From assembly GCA_000499405.2 (NCBI GenBank), contig HG738141.1, positions 124,001 through 188,000 on the forward strand: a stretch of DNA of 64,000 bases, in the 5' to 3' direction. The position numbers were made by a program, and so were the translations under genes. This DNA is from Onchocerca volvulus (lineage: Eukaryota > Nematoda > Chromadorea > Rhabditida > Onchocercidae). Below, piece by piece: positions 36,701-50,300 of the stretch; the stretch's first letter is position 1; each line of letters starts with the position of its first letter. The notes beneath the pieces are model-generated. The model was not told the DNA's origin and did not search any database. It was given only the letters and a program-made list of their open reading frames with translations.

Positions 36701-39680
36701 CATTTCATTCCTACATATCTTATTTCAATATTATATTCGAAAAAGTTTTTAGCCATTTTTCTGGAACAATTTGAAAATATTACGTGGATTCAAATCAATA
36801 TTCGAATGGAACATTCATTTTCAAAGTGATTTCATTTCACGAAATAATAATGATTTAAATTAGCGAAAAATTTCTTGTATAAATTTGCTGCACAAAAATG
36901 TGAGTAAATAATGATGACAAGGAGTAAGGGATAAAGTTTTCATGCTTAGCAAATGTCAATAATATTTGATGAAAATTCCAAATTTACCGACAAATGACCT
37001 TAATTCAAACTTATAAATATATTCTAACATCTCCTTCTCCTTTTCACTTTCGATCATTTCTGCAATACGGGCAATTTCTTAATTGCTATCCTTTAAATTG
37101 CATCGATACGATTTTTAAGCTCTTCTCATCAGGTGACTGTAATCAAATTTCACTCATCTAATTATCTCTTTAATTGATTTTTACCTTTTCACCTATTTTT
37201 CCAAAATAATATTCATTTAAACGTTTCGTGAAATAATGAAGTGGCTATGCTGCTATTTCGGTTTCATATCTGCAAAAATACCAAGGTATGCTAAGTTTAG
37301 CAATTTAAAATTCATCCATTTTAGATTCATTTTACAATTCATGAAATTTGAAATAACACTTAGCATAAAAACAATATGTTTGAGAACTCAACCATCTTCT
37401 CTCTTACTTTTCAACGATGTAGTTCATCCTTCAAATTTGATATCATATACAAATAATAAGTAATTAATTTGATATGGATGAAAAAATTCCATATTTTTTT
37501 TTTTTTTTCAGTAAGACTGAATCGCAAAACAATCCGATGATCGATATTTCTTTGCTCAGATTTTTTTATTTGCTTATTGAAATTTTGTAGTGAAGCGTAT
37601 TTTGTCATTTTTGAAACAATTTTTTTTTTCTTCGAAAAGCTAATTTTTTATTGCTAAGATAATTTCTATAATCTCTTCAACAAATTTCTTTTTCACAATT
37701 TTCCAGTGAAATTTGATTTTAATAATCATCTATTAATGAATGATCGAAATAGCCTTTCGAAAGAAATGGCACAATCAGTGCTTTCATCCTTTTCCTTATT
37801 TTTATTAAAATATTCCTTTTTCCCGACAATTCTTTGTTTCGCTTCTTCCCAACCATTCAAATTGAGGAGGAAAAGCATACTTTTTCTTCACCTTTCTTTA
37901 GATATATTCAATTATTTCTTTCATACAACATAAGTTTTTGTGTTCGTTGATGAATATGTTCGTTTACATGTCATACAAATTTCAGAACAGGTTAAATTTG
38001 ATGGATTTCTTTTCACACGTTTTTTTTTTTTAAATCACTTTTGCTTTTTTTTTTTTTTTTTTTTTTTATTTCTGTTGCATTACTAATCACTTCGATTCAA
38101 AATTTGGAAGAATTAAGAGTTCGAAAAAGGCAAGAAAAAAATCAACAAATCAGTACTCGAAAGTTTTAAAAAATATATGAACAAATTCTAAAGAAGAAAA
38201 TAGAAAGAATGAATAAAAATCACTTCTGTTCTATTTCTATAAAAATGAAAAGTTGGAGATGACTTTCTCAGAATTCGCCTCTTGTGTATTCTTAGTGACG
38301 TTTGTTGTTCAAGTTAAGAGTTCAAAAATCTTAGCGATGTTTACTTTTAAGTTAAGGATTCAATAATCTTAGCGACGTCTATTTTTAAGTTAAGAGTTCA
38401 ATAATCTTAGCGACGTCTATTTTTAAGTTAAGGGTTCAATAATCTTGGTGAAGTTAAGAGTTCAGGATGTTATCATTGATGAAGTGAAGTGAGTTTGCAT
38501 ATTAATTGAAGAAATTTTTTTTATTGGCTATTTCTCGAATAATTTGTGCTTTGTGCTTAACTTATATCACATTGTGTGAAATAAATCAAAAATCGTTAAT
38601 TATCAAAATCATCAGTAATGGTTATGTATATCATTATTTATATGAAATGGATGTGAAAATGAAAATAAATTTTCCAAAATGAGTAATAAATTTTAGGTAA
38701 CGAATAGTAATTTAGGAAGAGAACAACAAATAGGACAATTGTATTATTTTAATAATGATCAGATTAGATAAGATAGCTAAAAATCCAAACAATCTATATT
38801 CGAGAATGAGGAAAAAATATGCCATTGGATTGATTTCACATCCAGTAAAAAAGTAATGATTGTCATATTTACGGTGTCAACGATCATTTTTTACCGGTAA
38901 ATCAGAAGAAAGTGACGGAACAAAGTTCACAGGAAAAAAAAAAAAGTTTGTAAAAAGCGAAATAAAAATAGAAAAAAAAAAATGAAATATTCATTCAAAG
39001 CGAAATAATTTTTCAAAATAACGTAACTATATTAAACTTGTTTTACTTTAATCTAGTTGGAAGTTATACTTACTGATGATGATAGTCTAAATCGTGTAAT
39101 AATGAGAGGAATAATACTCATATCCAGTTGAAGAATTAAAATCTAGTATTTTTATAATAGCTAAATAAATAAAATTGCATGAAATGACAACTATAAAATT
39201 ATTCCATCTTTTAAAAAATGCATATTTAGTTGAATGTTGCAATTTTTCATATTTAGTAGCTGTCATTAGATGATCGTTCAATGATTTTTTCAAAATCAAA
39301 GTTTTTTTTTTTTCTGTCTGCATAATTTAATTCTACCCAAGCATGACTGTTTCCACTTACTGTAAAAATTTGGTTTTTCAATAGATATTGTCACGAAAAT
39401 CATTTTGCCAACATTTGTCAAACTTCTTCTTCCCCCTTTTTGGATTATTTTGCAAAATGAATTCATATAGAACAGATAAAAATAGCAATGATAGCTAAGT
39501 GATAATTAGAAAATTAAGAAAAAATGTTTGATTTCTTATCTTTCATAAACTATGAGAATTATAGAGATGGATGAATTTTTGAATATATTAAAAAGATAAA
39601 CCAATTGATTCTCATTGATCTTTCCGAATCGATCTGTCCTACATATTAATTGAACTTTTTTTGTTTAATTCTAATTTCAG
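33766..39680. other. Gene-free AT-rich region upstream of transporter C
   Basis: Nearly 6 kb with homopolymer tracts and only short open frames of biased composition. Apart from the 38-bp repeat at 38.3 kb I see no structured element, exon or RNA gene. Confidence 0.5.
38291..38464. repeat. 38-bp tandem repeat, about 4.5 copies
   Basis: AAGTTAAGAGTTCAATAATC recurs at 38311, 38349, 38387, 38425 and (after a shortened spacer) 38451. Two inner units carry AGCGACGTCTATTTTT, and the first two are slightly diverged. It lies about 1.2 kb upstream of the transporter C start. Confidence 0.9.
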
Positions 39681-39689
39681 AAAGAAATT
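39668..39689 (+). promoter_or_regulatory. Probable spliced-leader acceptor of transporter C
   Basis: CTAATTTCAG ends at 39680, nine nt before the ATG. It matches the nematode TTTTCAG acceptor consensus, with no upstream exon visible, as expected for trans-splicing. An ordinary 5' UTR intron is the alternative. Confidence 0.55.
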
Positions 39690-42600
39690 ATGCCGCGTAC
39701 AATTCATCCTTTCGATGGGGTGATAACAACAACAACAGAAAAAAATGAACCAACTGATAAAACTTCGTTCAAATTAGCTGATCTACAATCTTGTCGAAAA
39801 TATGTAGCCTTTTTGACTCTCGTTTATTTTCTGATGGTACTTACGCAAGTGTGTAATCTTCTATTCATGACATTTGCTGGTCAGTAGTAAATTTCGGTCT
39901 TTTTTTTTAATTTTCAAAATATAGCTGTTGTTTATTATATCCGTTTAAGTGAAATAGTAAAGCTAAATATGATTGGATCAATTCATTTAATAGGAATTTT
40001 GAATAATAAAAGGAATTGAAATAATGAATTTTGCCGGTTGTCACTATTCTTGCAAAACTGTAACATTTTTATCCATTTTCTATTTGCGTATTTACTGATT
40101 ATCGTATTGTTTAGTTTTAATCGACACTCAATTGATCAGGGAAAAGGAAATTTAATAATGGTTTATTTTGAATATGATTGCGCTTTTATTGTTTGCAAAA
40201 AAAAAAAAAAAAGAATTCAAATTTATGAGAAAATTTTTCGAGAATTTTTCAATTTCTGATAGCAATTTAAGAAATCGTAATAGCAAAAGTTATACGTTTC
40301 AACTAATGATAATATCTATTCATTTGTGATAATGAAAAGAATGAGAAAATTTATATATATTTTTATACCATAACTGATTAGAAGTGGAAATGAAGAGCTA
40401 ATAAGTAGTGAAAATGATAAATTAAATAAAAAGCAACTAACGAAAAGAAAATAAGAACACTCAAGAGCATGATAATTAATTAAATATGCAGGAATTTCGA
40501 CTAAATCGAATTGACTAAAAAATTTTAAGATCGAAAGCCAACTGTGAAAGATTTCTGCGAAAAGCAATATCCGGAATATATCGCATCAAAAAATTGCTCA
40601 ACAAATGGTACCTGTTGGGTAACCATCAATGGATCTAAAATATTTTGTGCCTCGAGTCATTATGATTTCATACCAATTCGAAATGATGTATGTTATCAGC
40701 ATATGAAATTTCGATTTAATTAAAAGATAATTTAAGTTTGGTATTTTATAGATCTGGCTAATCTTGTCATATGCTCAAAAGATCAAAAAATTTTCAACAA
40801 CTTAATCTAGTCTTATTGCGAAATAAAATAGTACTTGAATAATCGAAGAATGAAATTTAAAAATTTTCAGTTTGAAGTACCAAATGAATATGTTAAACTT
40901 GGCACAACATTACAAAATATTGGTCTAATGATTGGTGCAATTATCGGCGGTAATCTTGCTGATATTTATGGTAGAAAAAAGGTTCATTATGTTTGCTTGA
41001 AAAATTGAATTGTTTAAAAATTTATTTTGAAAGGACAAACTTCAAAATAATCAATCAGCAATCCTCCCACAAAAAAAAAAAATGAATAATTTGAAAATAA
41101 AAACAATCCTGTTTAGATTTTTTTTTTTTTTTTTTTTTAAATGTTTCTCAAATTTGGAAAGAAACAATCCGTGCAGAATTTTTAATTCAAGCAAAATTCT
41201 GCAATTCAAATCAAACAAAAATTTGAGTTGAATCGCAATTCATTCTCGACGGATTCTTATAATTCCAGTTCTTTTCAAAAGAAAACATAATTCATGACCT
41301 ACACTGCTCCAATCATAATCCAACTAAAGTTCTGAAAACAGGAAGAGTTAGGTTTTTTTTTTTTTTTTTTTCATGACTTAAATTTTCAGGTTCTATTCAT
41401 TGCAACTATTGGATTGATGTCATCATTATTAGCAACATCTTTTGCTCCATCATTTATTGTTTTTACTTTACTTCGTTTCCTTGACATGCTTTTTACAGGC
41501 GGAAAGCATTGGTTAGTAAATTTGATCAAAATTTCAAATATATGCTGTTTTTGATCTGATCACATGATTGTAATTAATCTTAAACAATGCTGATCAGTAA
41601 ATATTTAGATATTTTGGAACAAAAGAACTTCTCACATAAATTGAAATTTGTAATGATTTGTAATGATCAACACTTTACCGTCCGCATATTAACTCATCAA
41701 GCAAAACATATTAATTCTAGAATGTATAATAATTGAAAATACTAATTCATAATCTGAAATTAAGTGCTAAAAAATTAAATACTTATAAAACTTTGAATTT
41801 TTATTCAGCGTAAGCAATCCGTATTTTATGGAAAATTTACCGGACAAGCATCGAATGTGGATGGCTACGGTAGTTACCTATTCACCAAATTACATTATCT
41901 TGTCCGGTATTGCCTATCTTTGTAAGGATTGGAAAAAATTGTCCAGAGTGGCTGCTGGATTAACTACTTTACCATTGATAATGATTCCGTTAGTCTTCCT
42001 TGATGTTTATTTTAAAAACTTTAAAAAAAAAAAAAACTTTTTTTAATTTTTTGGCGCGAATAAATTTCAATGATAGGAGAGACATTTATTCTTTGATATC
42101 TAAGCTTTAATCATGCACAAAAATTGCTCAAATTGCAATTTACAGATTTCTAAAAGATACGCCACGATGGCTCATCAAAAAAGGTCGAATTAAGGAAGCA
42201 TCGAAAGCAGTAATTTACATTAAAAAATGGGACGAAAAGATATCGTCAGAGAAAGCGAAGCAAATAACTTGTGCTGTCGAAAAATCCGTCAACGAGGAGG
42301 TTCCATTTTTTTAATTCTATCTACAGTACTCCGTTCTAATAAATGGATGGAGCAGATGAATAAAGGGGGAAATTAACTCCTTTTTTTTTTTTATTTTTAA
42401 TAAGTAAATATTTTAAAAAATATATGGAAAAATAAATTTAATATACAAATTTAATTGTAGATGTTAAAAGAAAAAAGAAAAAAGTGAATAAGTGACATTT
42501 ATTCTTCACTTCATTTTCATCTTAATTTTCTTTCTTTTTTTTTTTTTTTTTTTTTTAATTTCAGTTAGAAAAATCCAACAAAACTAGTCGGAACTATTAT

Positions 42601-44241
42601 TTCTATCATCTGTTCACAGATCGTAAACTGGGCAGCTATGCAATCGTTTTTGCCACCAGTCTGTACGTATTAAATGTCTTCTTGATTGAATTTTTATAAA
42701 ATAATCTAAATCTTGGGGAATTTTTTAAGATGAATTGCTTAGTTTTTAGTAGTTGCAATTCATATCTCAATAGCTGCACAATCGCTTGTAATCAATATTA
42801 TATGGATCATTTAAATTTCAAAATGAAGTTTATTTTGAATTCAGATTATTCGATTTTAATTTTTAAAGATTTTCGACAAGTCTCATTAGCTATGGAATTG
42901 CGTATAATATGGATGCATTAGCTGGTACAGTTTACGTAAACGTAATCATCCTGGGTGCCGCTCGTTATACTGTCAATATTACTGCCGCCGCAACTGAATA
43001 TACAATTAAACGCGTCGGCCGTCGCTTATTGCATTGCGTATCGGCCGGATTTATTGCGACTACGATGGGAGTGATTTTTATCATCTATTTGTTTGCATGT
43101 ATGTTTTGATTGAGCTGATAAGATAAACATTTTACAAATTATATGAATAAGAGTGCTAAAGATGATAGGCATATGTAATGTCAAAATCATTTTAACTTTT
43201 TTATGCATATTGACGGAAAATTTTAATTGTTCGATCGCTCAATTTAACTTTTCGATCACCTGATTCTGATTTTAATTCTGGAGTCTATAAAATAAGGCAT
43301 GAAATAAGAAATATAACTGTATGAAGAATAAGATCATCATCTTCCAAGCAAGAATTTAATAGATGATATCATCTTTAGATAATTAAATTTCTCGAATTTT
43401 ATTTTTTCTCAAATATTTTCCATGAATTAATCATTTTTCAGGGCATCAAATTGAGGAATATAAAGCGATTGTAAAAATTGGTGAACAAGGTAAGTTAATG
43501 ATTGTCCAATATTTCTTGTAAACGTAGGATATATTATAATTTTGAACAAATAATAATGATTATTTCTCACTATTTGTATATCTTATCATTTACTTTGTTA
43601 TCATTTTCACGTACGTGGAAAGGCAATAATTAATGATAGATGGAAACATGAATTACTATATGTTACGTGGGACTGTTTTCATTTAGGTGATCCAATGATC
43701 CATGCAATTGTCGCTTTTATCCGCTACGCATCGTTAATTGCTGCAGCGACGTGTACCGAATTATTCGTCTTAAACAGCGTTCAGCCAACTGAACTATTCC
43801 CGACCCCGGTACGCAGTGCCGGAATTGCTTTCATCCAGACGTTTAATCGTCTGGGAACAATTCTTAGCCCACTTGTTTTCTTACCGGTACATTTAAATTA
43901 CTATTTCGTCAATTTTGGGATGAATGAAACTAATTTCATAGCTAAATCGAACAATTTGTTCGCTTTCGCAAGTAAAAACTGAAAATAAATTTCAGAGTAA
44001 GCATTGGCCTCCAGCACCGTTCTTTCTGATGTTCGTATTTAGCATGATTGATTTCCTTCTTTACTTTTTCATCATACCAGAAACTCGAGGCAAGAAACTA
44101 CCTGATCATATGCCTGGCGAATTACTAGAAAAAGAAGAATCAACGATTCGTAAATCTGCCGTAGTTACTGCGGCTGATTCGCCATCACATACGAACAGTG
44201 ATAATATCAAGTTGGATATGTCTCGCCAATACCATAAATAA
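39690..44241 (+). CDS. SLC22-like MFS transporter C
   Basis: Predicted 578-aa carrier, paralogue of A and B in opposite orientation. Exons: 39690-39879, 40530-40687, 40871-40981, 41390-41511, 41809-41988, 42146-42299, 42565-42662, 42869-43098, 43442-43489, 43687-43886, 43996-44241. All lengths close in frame, and every intron phase equals that of A and B. Seen: TM1 (KYVAFLTLVYFLMVLTQV), a ~55-residue loop with four Cys and NGT/NGS sites, GGNLADIYGRKK at the TM2-3 loop, DTPRWLIKKGRIKEASKA (SLC22 signature), RRLLH after a middle TM, PTELFPTPVRSAG and PETRGKKLPDHMPGE, then a ~40-residue polar tail without repeats. The family moves organic cations, anions or zwitterions; the substrate here is unknown. 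All introns, including intron 5, are GT-AG. Clearly more diverged from A/B than those are from each other. Confidence 0.94.
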
Positions 44242-44308
44242 GTTTTTCGTAATTGAATTCTGTAATATTCTGGAAAAAAAAAAAATGTAAATTTCGAAAT
44301 TTCATATT

Positions 44309-44314
44309 AATAAA
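44309..44314 (+). terminator. Candidate polyadenylation signal of transporter C
   Basis: AATAAA 68 nt after the TAA stop at 44241, a normal distance for a compact nematode 3' UTR. Confidence 0.6.
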
Positions 44315-45079
44315 ATTTGCTGTCCAATTCCATAAAATTGCAAAAATATTGTGAGACACATTCAATACGTAATGATATCGACAACACTATTTTAACACTC
44401 ATTTTATTTATTTATTTGTTTATTCATTTATTCATTTTTTTTCTTTGAGTTCTAGACTTATCCAGAAAATCAGACTCTTTTTTCTATCGAAAAATACCGA
44501 AAAATTTCAACAATTCTTAATTTCAGCGATTTTAGAAAGCCTTATTCAATGACATCTTTTCAAATATTCATAGTAAGATGGAAAATATAAAAACAGAGTG
44601 AAATTAGGAAATATCATTGAATCTTCAATTTCGAAAAATAATAAAAACCTTCTATCTTCCCCCAAATTACTTATTTTCTTCTTTCATCGAAAAGAACATC
44701 AGTATAGTAATTTCTGGAGAATGTTAATTTTTGAATGTAAATTGAAAAATGAGAATAATGAATAAAAATATATATTGGAAATAAAATCTATCAATATGTT
44801 GCCGATCTTCTTAACCATGATAATGATAAAGGGTTTTGTTTGTTATCATATTGTTATCGAAACTTCGCAATATCTCAAATTTGGGTACTTAAAGCTTTAT
44901 TACAAAAATTTAGATTACATGACAACAATTAAAAATCAATTATATGAATAAAACAATTAAAATGACGATTAATCAATACATAAAAAAAAAGGAGATAACG
45001 AATAAGAGGAAAATTCAAATATCCGAAACGTGGAGCATCCAATTTCACTCTTTGATAGTCTTCCTTTAAAATAATCCGC

Positions 45080-45362
45080 AAAAAAGCGTCTCTGTTATCA
45101 TGAGAAAGCTTTTCTTTGTTAGCACATGAAAGAGCGCTTTTGTGGTATGATTTACAACAGCATTAAAACAAAGGTTAAAGCTATTTGACAAAACCATAAA
45201 AGAAGCTAATGCTTCTTAAGAAGGCCATAAAACAAAGTCATTTGATTTGAAACAAAAAAATAAATTTCATACAATTATCAACGGTTACAAATTATTTCAT
45301 TTAAAGCAAAGAAATCACTTTTCTCTGATCCTCGTCAACTATTTCAGCGACATCATATATTA
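45080..45362. repeat. Third copy of the interspersed repeat family
   Basis: Matches 26945-27137 in order: a GCGTCTCTGTTA word, a TTAGCACATGAAAGAG region, ATTTCAT-AAAGCAAAGAAATCAC, CCTCGTCAACTATTTCAGCGACA. It is diverged by many substitutions and a ~90-bp insertion, and not triplicated. Confidence 0.6.
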
Positions 45363-46907
45363 GAAAAGAAATTTGTAATTCAAGTTAAATTTCGCTAGAT
45401 CTTTTAAAGTAATAGCATATTGTGAATTATACATGATAAAATGACTACCGGCTACTGATCGTCTTTTGATCGTAAATGGTGCGACGTTAACTGCAGTTTG
45501 TCTGATAGAATTATTAATTATGAAGAAATTTGTTTCCTTTTTTTGTCAGATTTTTTTGTAATTGAGCGAACAATTGAATAATAAAAATTATGTTTTGGTC
45601 ACAAAAAAATACTCAATCACTTTGCTTTGTTTAGTTATTGCTGGTCATATTATATGTTTTCCCTCAGCATAGATAGAGCATTTCTCGAATTCAAAACTTT
45701 TTTCTGTGAAGCATATTTTTGTTTTTTCGGCAATTTTTTAGCCATAATTTTATAGGAATGTGAAATAAATCCTAATTCAATGAGATAATTTTATCTGTAG
45801 TGCATAATACTGAATTAAATGAAAAGCTGATGAATGAATTCATTGCAAATTTATAAATTTGTACTGAGTACCGATCGAAGTTTAAATATCTTTTCATCTT
45901 CTGAAGTTCTCTTTATTGCTGTCATCTCTTGAGTATGCTCAAAATAAATAGTTTAATATGAGAATGAAATCTAAAAAGAAACTTATAATTATTAGCAAAG
46001 TTTATGGCAAAATTTTTATGCTGCAGAAGAGCAATTCTATCTTATTTTTATGTTGTACGTGTTTTTCGATAAAATAAAAAAAAAAAAAGTTGATGAAAAA
46101 TTTTTATAACTGCAAGCCAAACGATCGATTTATCAAAGGAAAAGGTGCTGAAAAGTCACTTGTTTTCTGTGTACTTTATAATATTTAAATTTATATTTTT
46201 TTTCACAAATCTACAGTCCCAGAAATAACTTGATAGATATCCTGAAGTTTGACTAACGTTCGGTGCGAAAATTTGCTTTCTGAAAGTGAATCTTGCACAG
46301 AAGGAATTTAATTATGTAACAGAGTTTATCATTTTGACTATTTCTGGAAGAATTGCGAAAATAGCGAAAAAAATGGGATTTTTTTGATGAAATGAAATCA
46401 GACTTGCTAAATATGTTATGATATGTTAAATTTTGAATATAAAATTTTAATTTTATTTTCCGAATTACCATGCTATACTGATCCAATACATTTCTTAGAA
46501 ACTTCTTGTAAATATACATATATGCTAATACAATAGTTTTCGAATTTGTTCATTTCTTCTGCATAAATAATCAATTTCTTGTTCCCATTATTATTACTAT
46601 TATTGAAGAAAAGTAACGAAATAAAACAAGTATTGAAACAAATATTTTATTTCCAAAAATTCATATCATTTCAAAAACTAACCAAAAAAGCGCATAAAAA
46701 CCAAAAAAATAAATAAATAATGATGGCAGGAGAGAAAAAGAATAATAATTAGAGAACAAACTTAAAAAAAAAAAATGCAAGTTAAAAAGCAAGAATAAAA
46801 CAAAAAAAAAAAAAAAAATGAAGAATAACATTAGAAATCTCGAACGATGCAGCTTGGCAGGCTTTATCAACAACGTTAACTGTTGATTATAGTGATAAAA
46901 AACAATG

Positions 46908-46933
46908 ATAATAATAATAATAATAATAATAAT
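46908..46933. repeat. ATA trinucleotide microsatellite
   Basis: Uninterrupted ATA/AAT units, about 8-9 copies, in intergenic sequence. Confidence 0.9.
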
Positions 46934-47328
46934 GATTAGAGTAAATAATACAAATACAATAAAAGTAAAAATGGCAGGTTGTTGTATATAACAATGCATA
47001 AATTATCCAGGTTTGAAATACTCTTTATTGATTTAAGGCTTACCGTACAAGAATAAATTTAATAAATAAAAGATATTAAAAAAAAAATCATTAAATAAAT
47101 GAAGAAGAAAAATTTTTGATAAAATTTATTGAAAATCATCGCTTGTTTGTTTTTTTGTTTTTTCTTTCTTTTTCATAAGAATGTAATTTGTGCAGTTAAT
47201 TTTCATATTTTTCCCGTATCTTTCTTCAGTTATTTTTTAAATTTTTTTATTTTTCATTTATTCAAATTGGAAAAAGACGGAAGAAAAAAAATTATTTAAA
47301 TTTCGCTCATATTCTTGCTATTATTTAA

Positions 47329-50300
47329 TCATTGATAAACTGTTATTTTGCCGCAAATTTTTTGTCGACATGCCGGACATTGCTCAAATCGACTGCCACA
47401 TCCTTCGCAACAAATAAAATGTGAACATGGCATGTAAAGCATTTGTGGCTAGAAATATATTTTATTATCATTAAGAAATTATTTATTATCATTATCACTA
47501 TCTCCATTATCACTATCTCATTATCATTTATCAAAATAAAATGCCAGAATTATCCGGAAATCTGTGTAAAATCGATGTGTAACATATTATCTAATTTCCT
47601 AATCATAAATAAATTATAATGATAAAGAAATTTTATGGAATAGCATTATTCATTAAAATTTTGGCGCTTGAAATATCCGGTAATCTATAAAAAAGGAATG
47701 TAATCCAATATTTAATGTATTTTTTTTTTGCATGTTTATTATCAAGGTGTGTTTTTATTAATATTATTAAATATATTGTTTTTTTACTAAAAAAACGAAA
47801 ATTTTTTTTACTATTAATAAAAAACTTAATTATATATTCGAAATTAAATTTATTGTCATTTCAATTTCTTCAATATTGCATCGAATTATCAACTATAAAT
47901 ATAATTTAACCAAATTTGATGTTTTTTTTCTTTTCTTTTTTTTTTTCTTTTGTTCTAAAATTATTAGAAATTCAAAAATTAACAAACCCGTTTGTCAAGA
48001 CAAATAACACATGTGGGTATTTTATTCAATGTTGATCGTACTTCATCACGTTCTAAGCGAATTTGCTCGATTAATTGTTCAGCTTTTCGCATTTCATCAT
48101 AACAATTTCCACATTTCTCGAGATCAGCTTCCTTTTTAGCAAGCTAAAAAAAAAAAAAAAAAAAAAATTAGCTGAATTAGTCAAAAATGAAAAGTTTATT
48201 TAATAATTGCAATTAAATAAAGTAAAAATGTATTTCCTTAAGATATTACTCATTAATTCTCGCAAATATCATCTATACATACTTAAGAGAACATAATTGA
48301 GCAAATTTATGTCAATATATTATACAGGAAATTGATAATTTGCATATAAAATTATTTTAAAGTAACCAAAAAAAAAAAATTGAAATCGATAAGCCATCTT
48401 ATTTGCTGCTATAATCAATTTATTTGTTTAATTAAAGAGATAAAAATGAATGCAAGAAGGGCAAGTTTCCTTTTATTTTCTTGAAAATTATCAACATGAA
48501 AAGTAAATTGAAAATTATTAACAACCTGTCGTTTCAATTCATCAATTTCACTTTGAAGATTAGCAGTTTTTTCAAATGCCGGTTTACTTGCATCTTCAGC
48601 TGCTTTCAATTTTGAAAAAAGTTCGCTAATACACTGAAATAAATGAAATATTAATGAAATTAATGAAAATAAACGGTTATTAAGAGTAGATTAAGAGTAG
48701 CATAATCATCGAATAACCATGTAATAGATTTTAAAATGATGCCAAGAACTTAAAAATTTTATTTAAAATATAATTGTAAATCAATTTTATGAATAGAGTA
48801 GTCTAAAAGTTAATCAACAATGATTAAAAGAATTAAATAATGATTGATAACAAAAAATTGCAATAAAATAAGAATATTAATTAATGAAAAATATGATTTC
48901 AATGAATTTTCTATGAAAACGGTTTTTACGATAAGGCTGATGAAAGAAATACAAGAAATGTCAAAAGAATGAAAATACTTCATAAAAAGTATGAATAATT
49001 AGTCAGGAGTTTTAATTATTTGATAATTTGAAGCATAAATTCATTGGTGACCTTTGAACCAAAGTACTAATGGATCGTAATATTAATGAACTGAATCTAT
49101 TTTCTGTTTTATTTACCCAAATTACTAAATTATTCAATACATTATAGCTAACTACAATGATAGATTTATTTTTATTATAAAAAAATATTTTAGCTAAAAA
49201 TCATAAAAATTCATCCAAATTTACATGTAGAATTGAAATATTGAAATTTAACGAAACATTTCAAAAATTATTTATTCATTGTTGTCAAAATTTATTAATA
49301 AATTCTTACTAAAATTACCTTATCTTTTTCTCGAATTTCATTTTCGTGTTGTTTTTTAACAATTTCAGCTTGTTCGGTTAAAACACGAATTTGATCACTT
49401 TTACTCTTGTTTTCGAGTAACTAAAATTAACTTTATTAATAAAGCAAAAAGAGGTGGCAATTAGAAATTTGGTTCAATAGTAAAATCATTTTTAAAATCT
49501 AAAGTAATATTTTGATAAAAATTTGATATTTAATTGAAAAAATTGCACTGAAAATTTTGTTTACAAGTAACAGCAGTAATATTTAAAAAGTGTAAATGAT
49601 CAACAATGTCAATTTTTCAAATTCAAATTTCACATACGATTGTTTACAACATAATTCATCTAAGAATACACTTATTTTAGATAAATTTTGAAATTTCATA
49701 ATTTATGATGTTTTAAATTTGTTTTTTTGGAATTTCAGGAAAAAAAATTGAATCCTATTAAGAGAAATTTACTTTCTCAATTATTTTTCGGAATTTTTTC
49801 GTTCCATAAATAACAACTATAGTTTCGACTAATGAGACGAATATTTTCAGAATTTCACTGTAATTTAAGAATTTAAAAAGAAATTATGAAAAGATTCAAA
49901 TGATAATTTAGGCTAAAGGAAGAGAAGAAATAAAAAAATAAAAATGAAAAAAATTTAAAATCTATTAAGATAAATATAAATTAGAGAATTTGAATTTTGT
50001 AAAGTTCTTTCAAGAAATTTATATCCATTCTGTAGCTTCTTTCTTCTTTTTCACCAAATCTATCCAAAAAAAAAAAAAAAAAAGAAAAACAATAAAAAAA
50101 ATAATATTAGTTATACAATATTAAACATCAATAATTAATTATAAGTTAATCGGAATAATTGAAATTAGCATAAAAAAGTTTATTATCTATAGAACACAGA
50201 ATGATAATTTATTTTCTAAAAAAATTTACGAATTTTTGCTCTGAAAAAATGCATGATTTTTTTTTCGGTTTGTAAAAAAATAAATAGATATTTATAATAA

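Larger units (their letters stand above)
44315..47328. other. Intergenic region between transporter C and the RING gene
   Basis: The two genes are convergent. The stretch holds the third repeat-family copy (45080-45362) and an ATA microsatellite (46908-46933). No other feature is supported. Confidence 0.5.

Noticed and set aside
46661..46999. 112-aa minus-strand frame
   Set aside because: Low-complexity I/F/L composition produced by A-rich repeats and the ATA microsatellite; no exon context.
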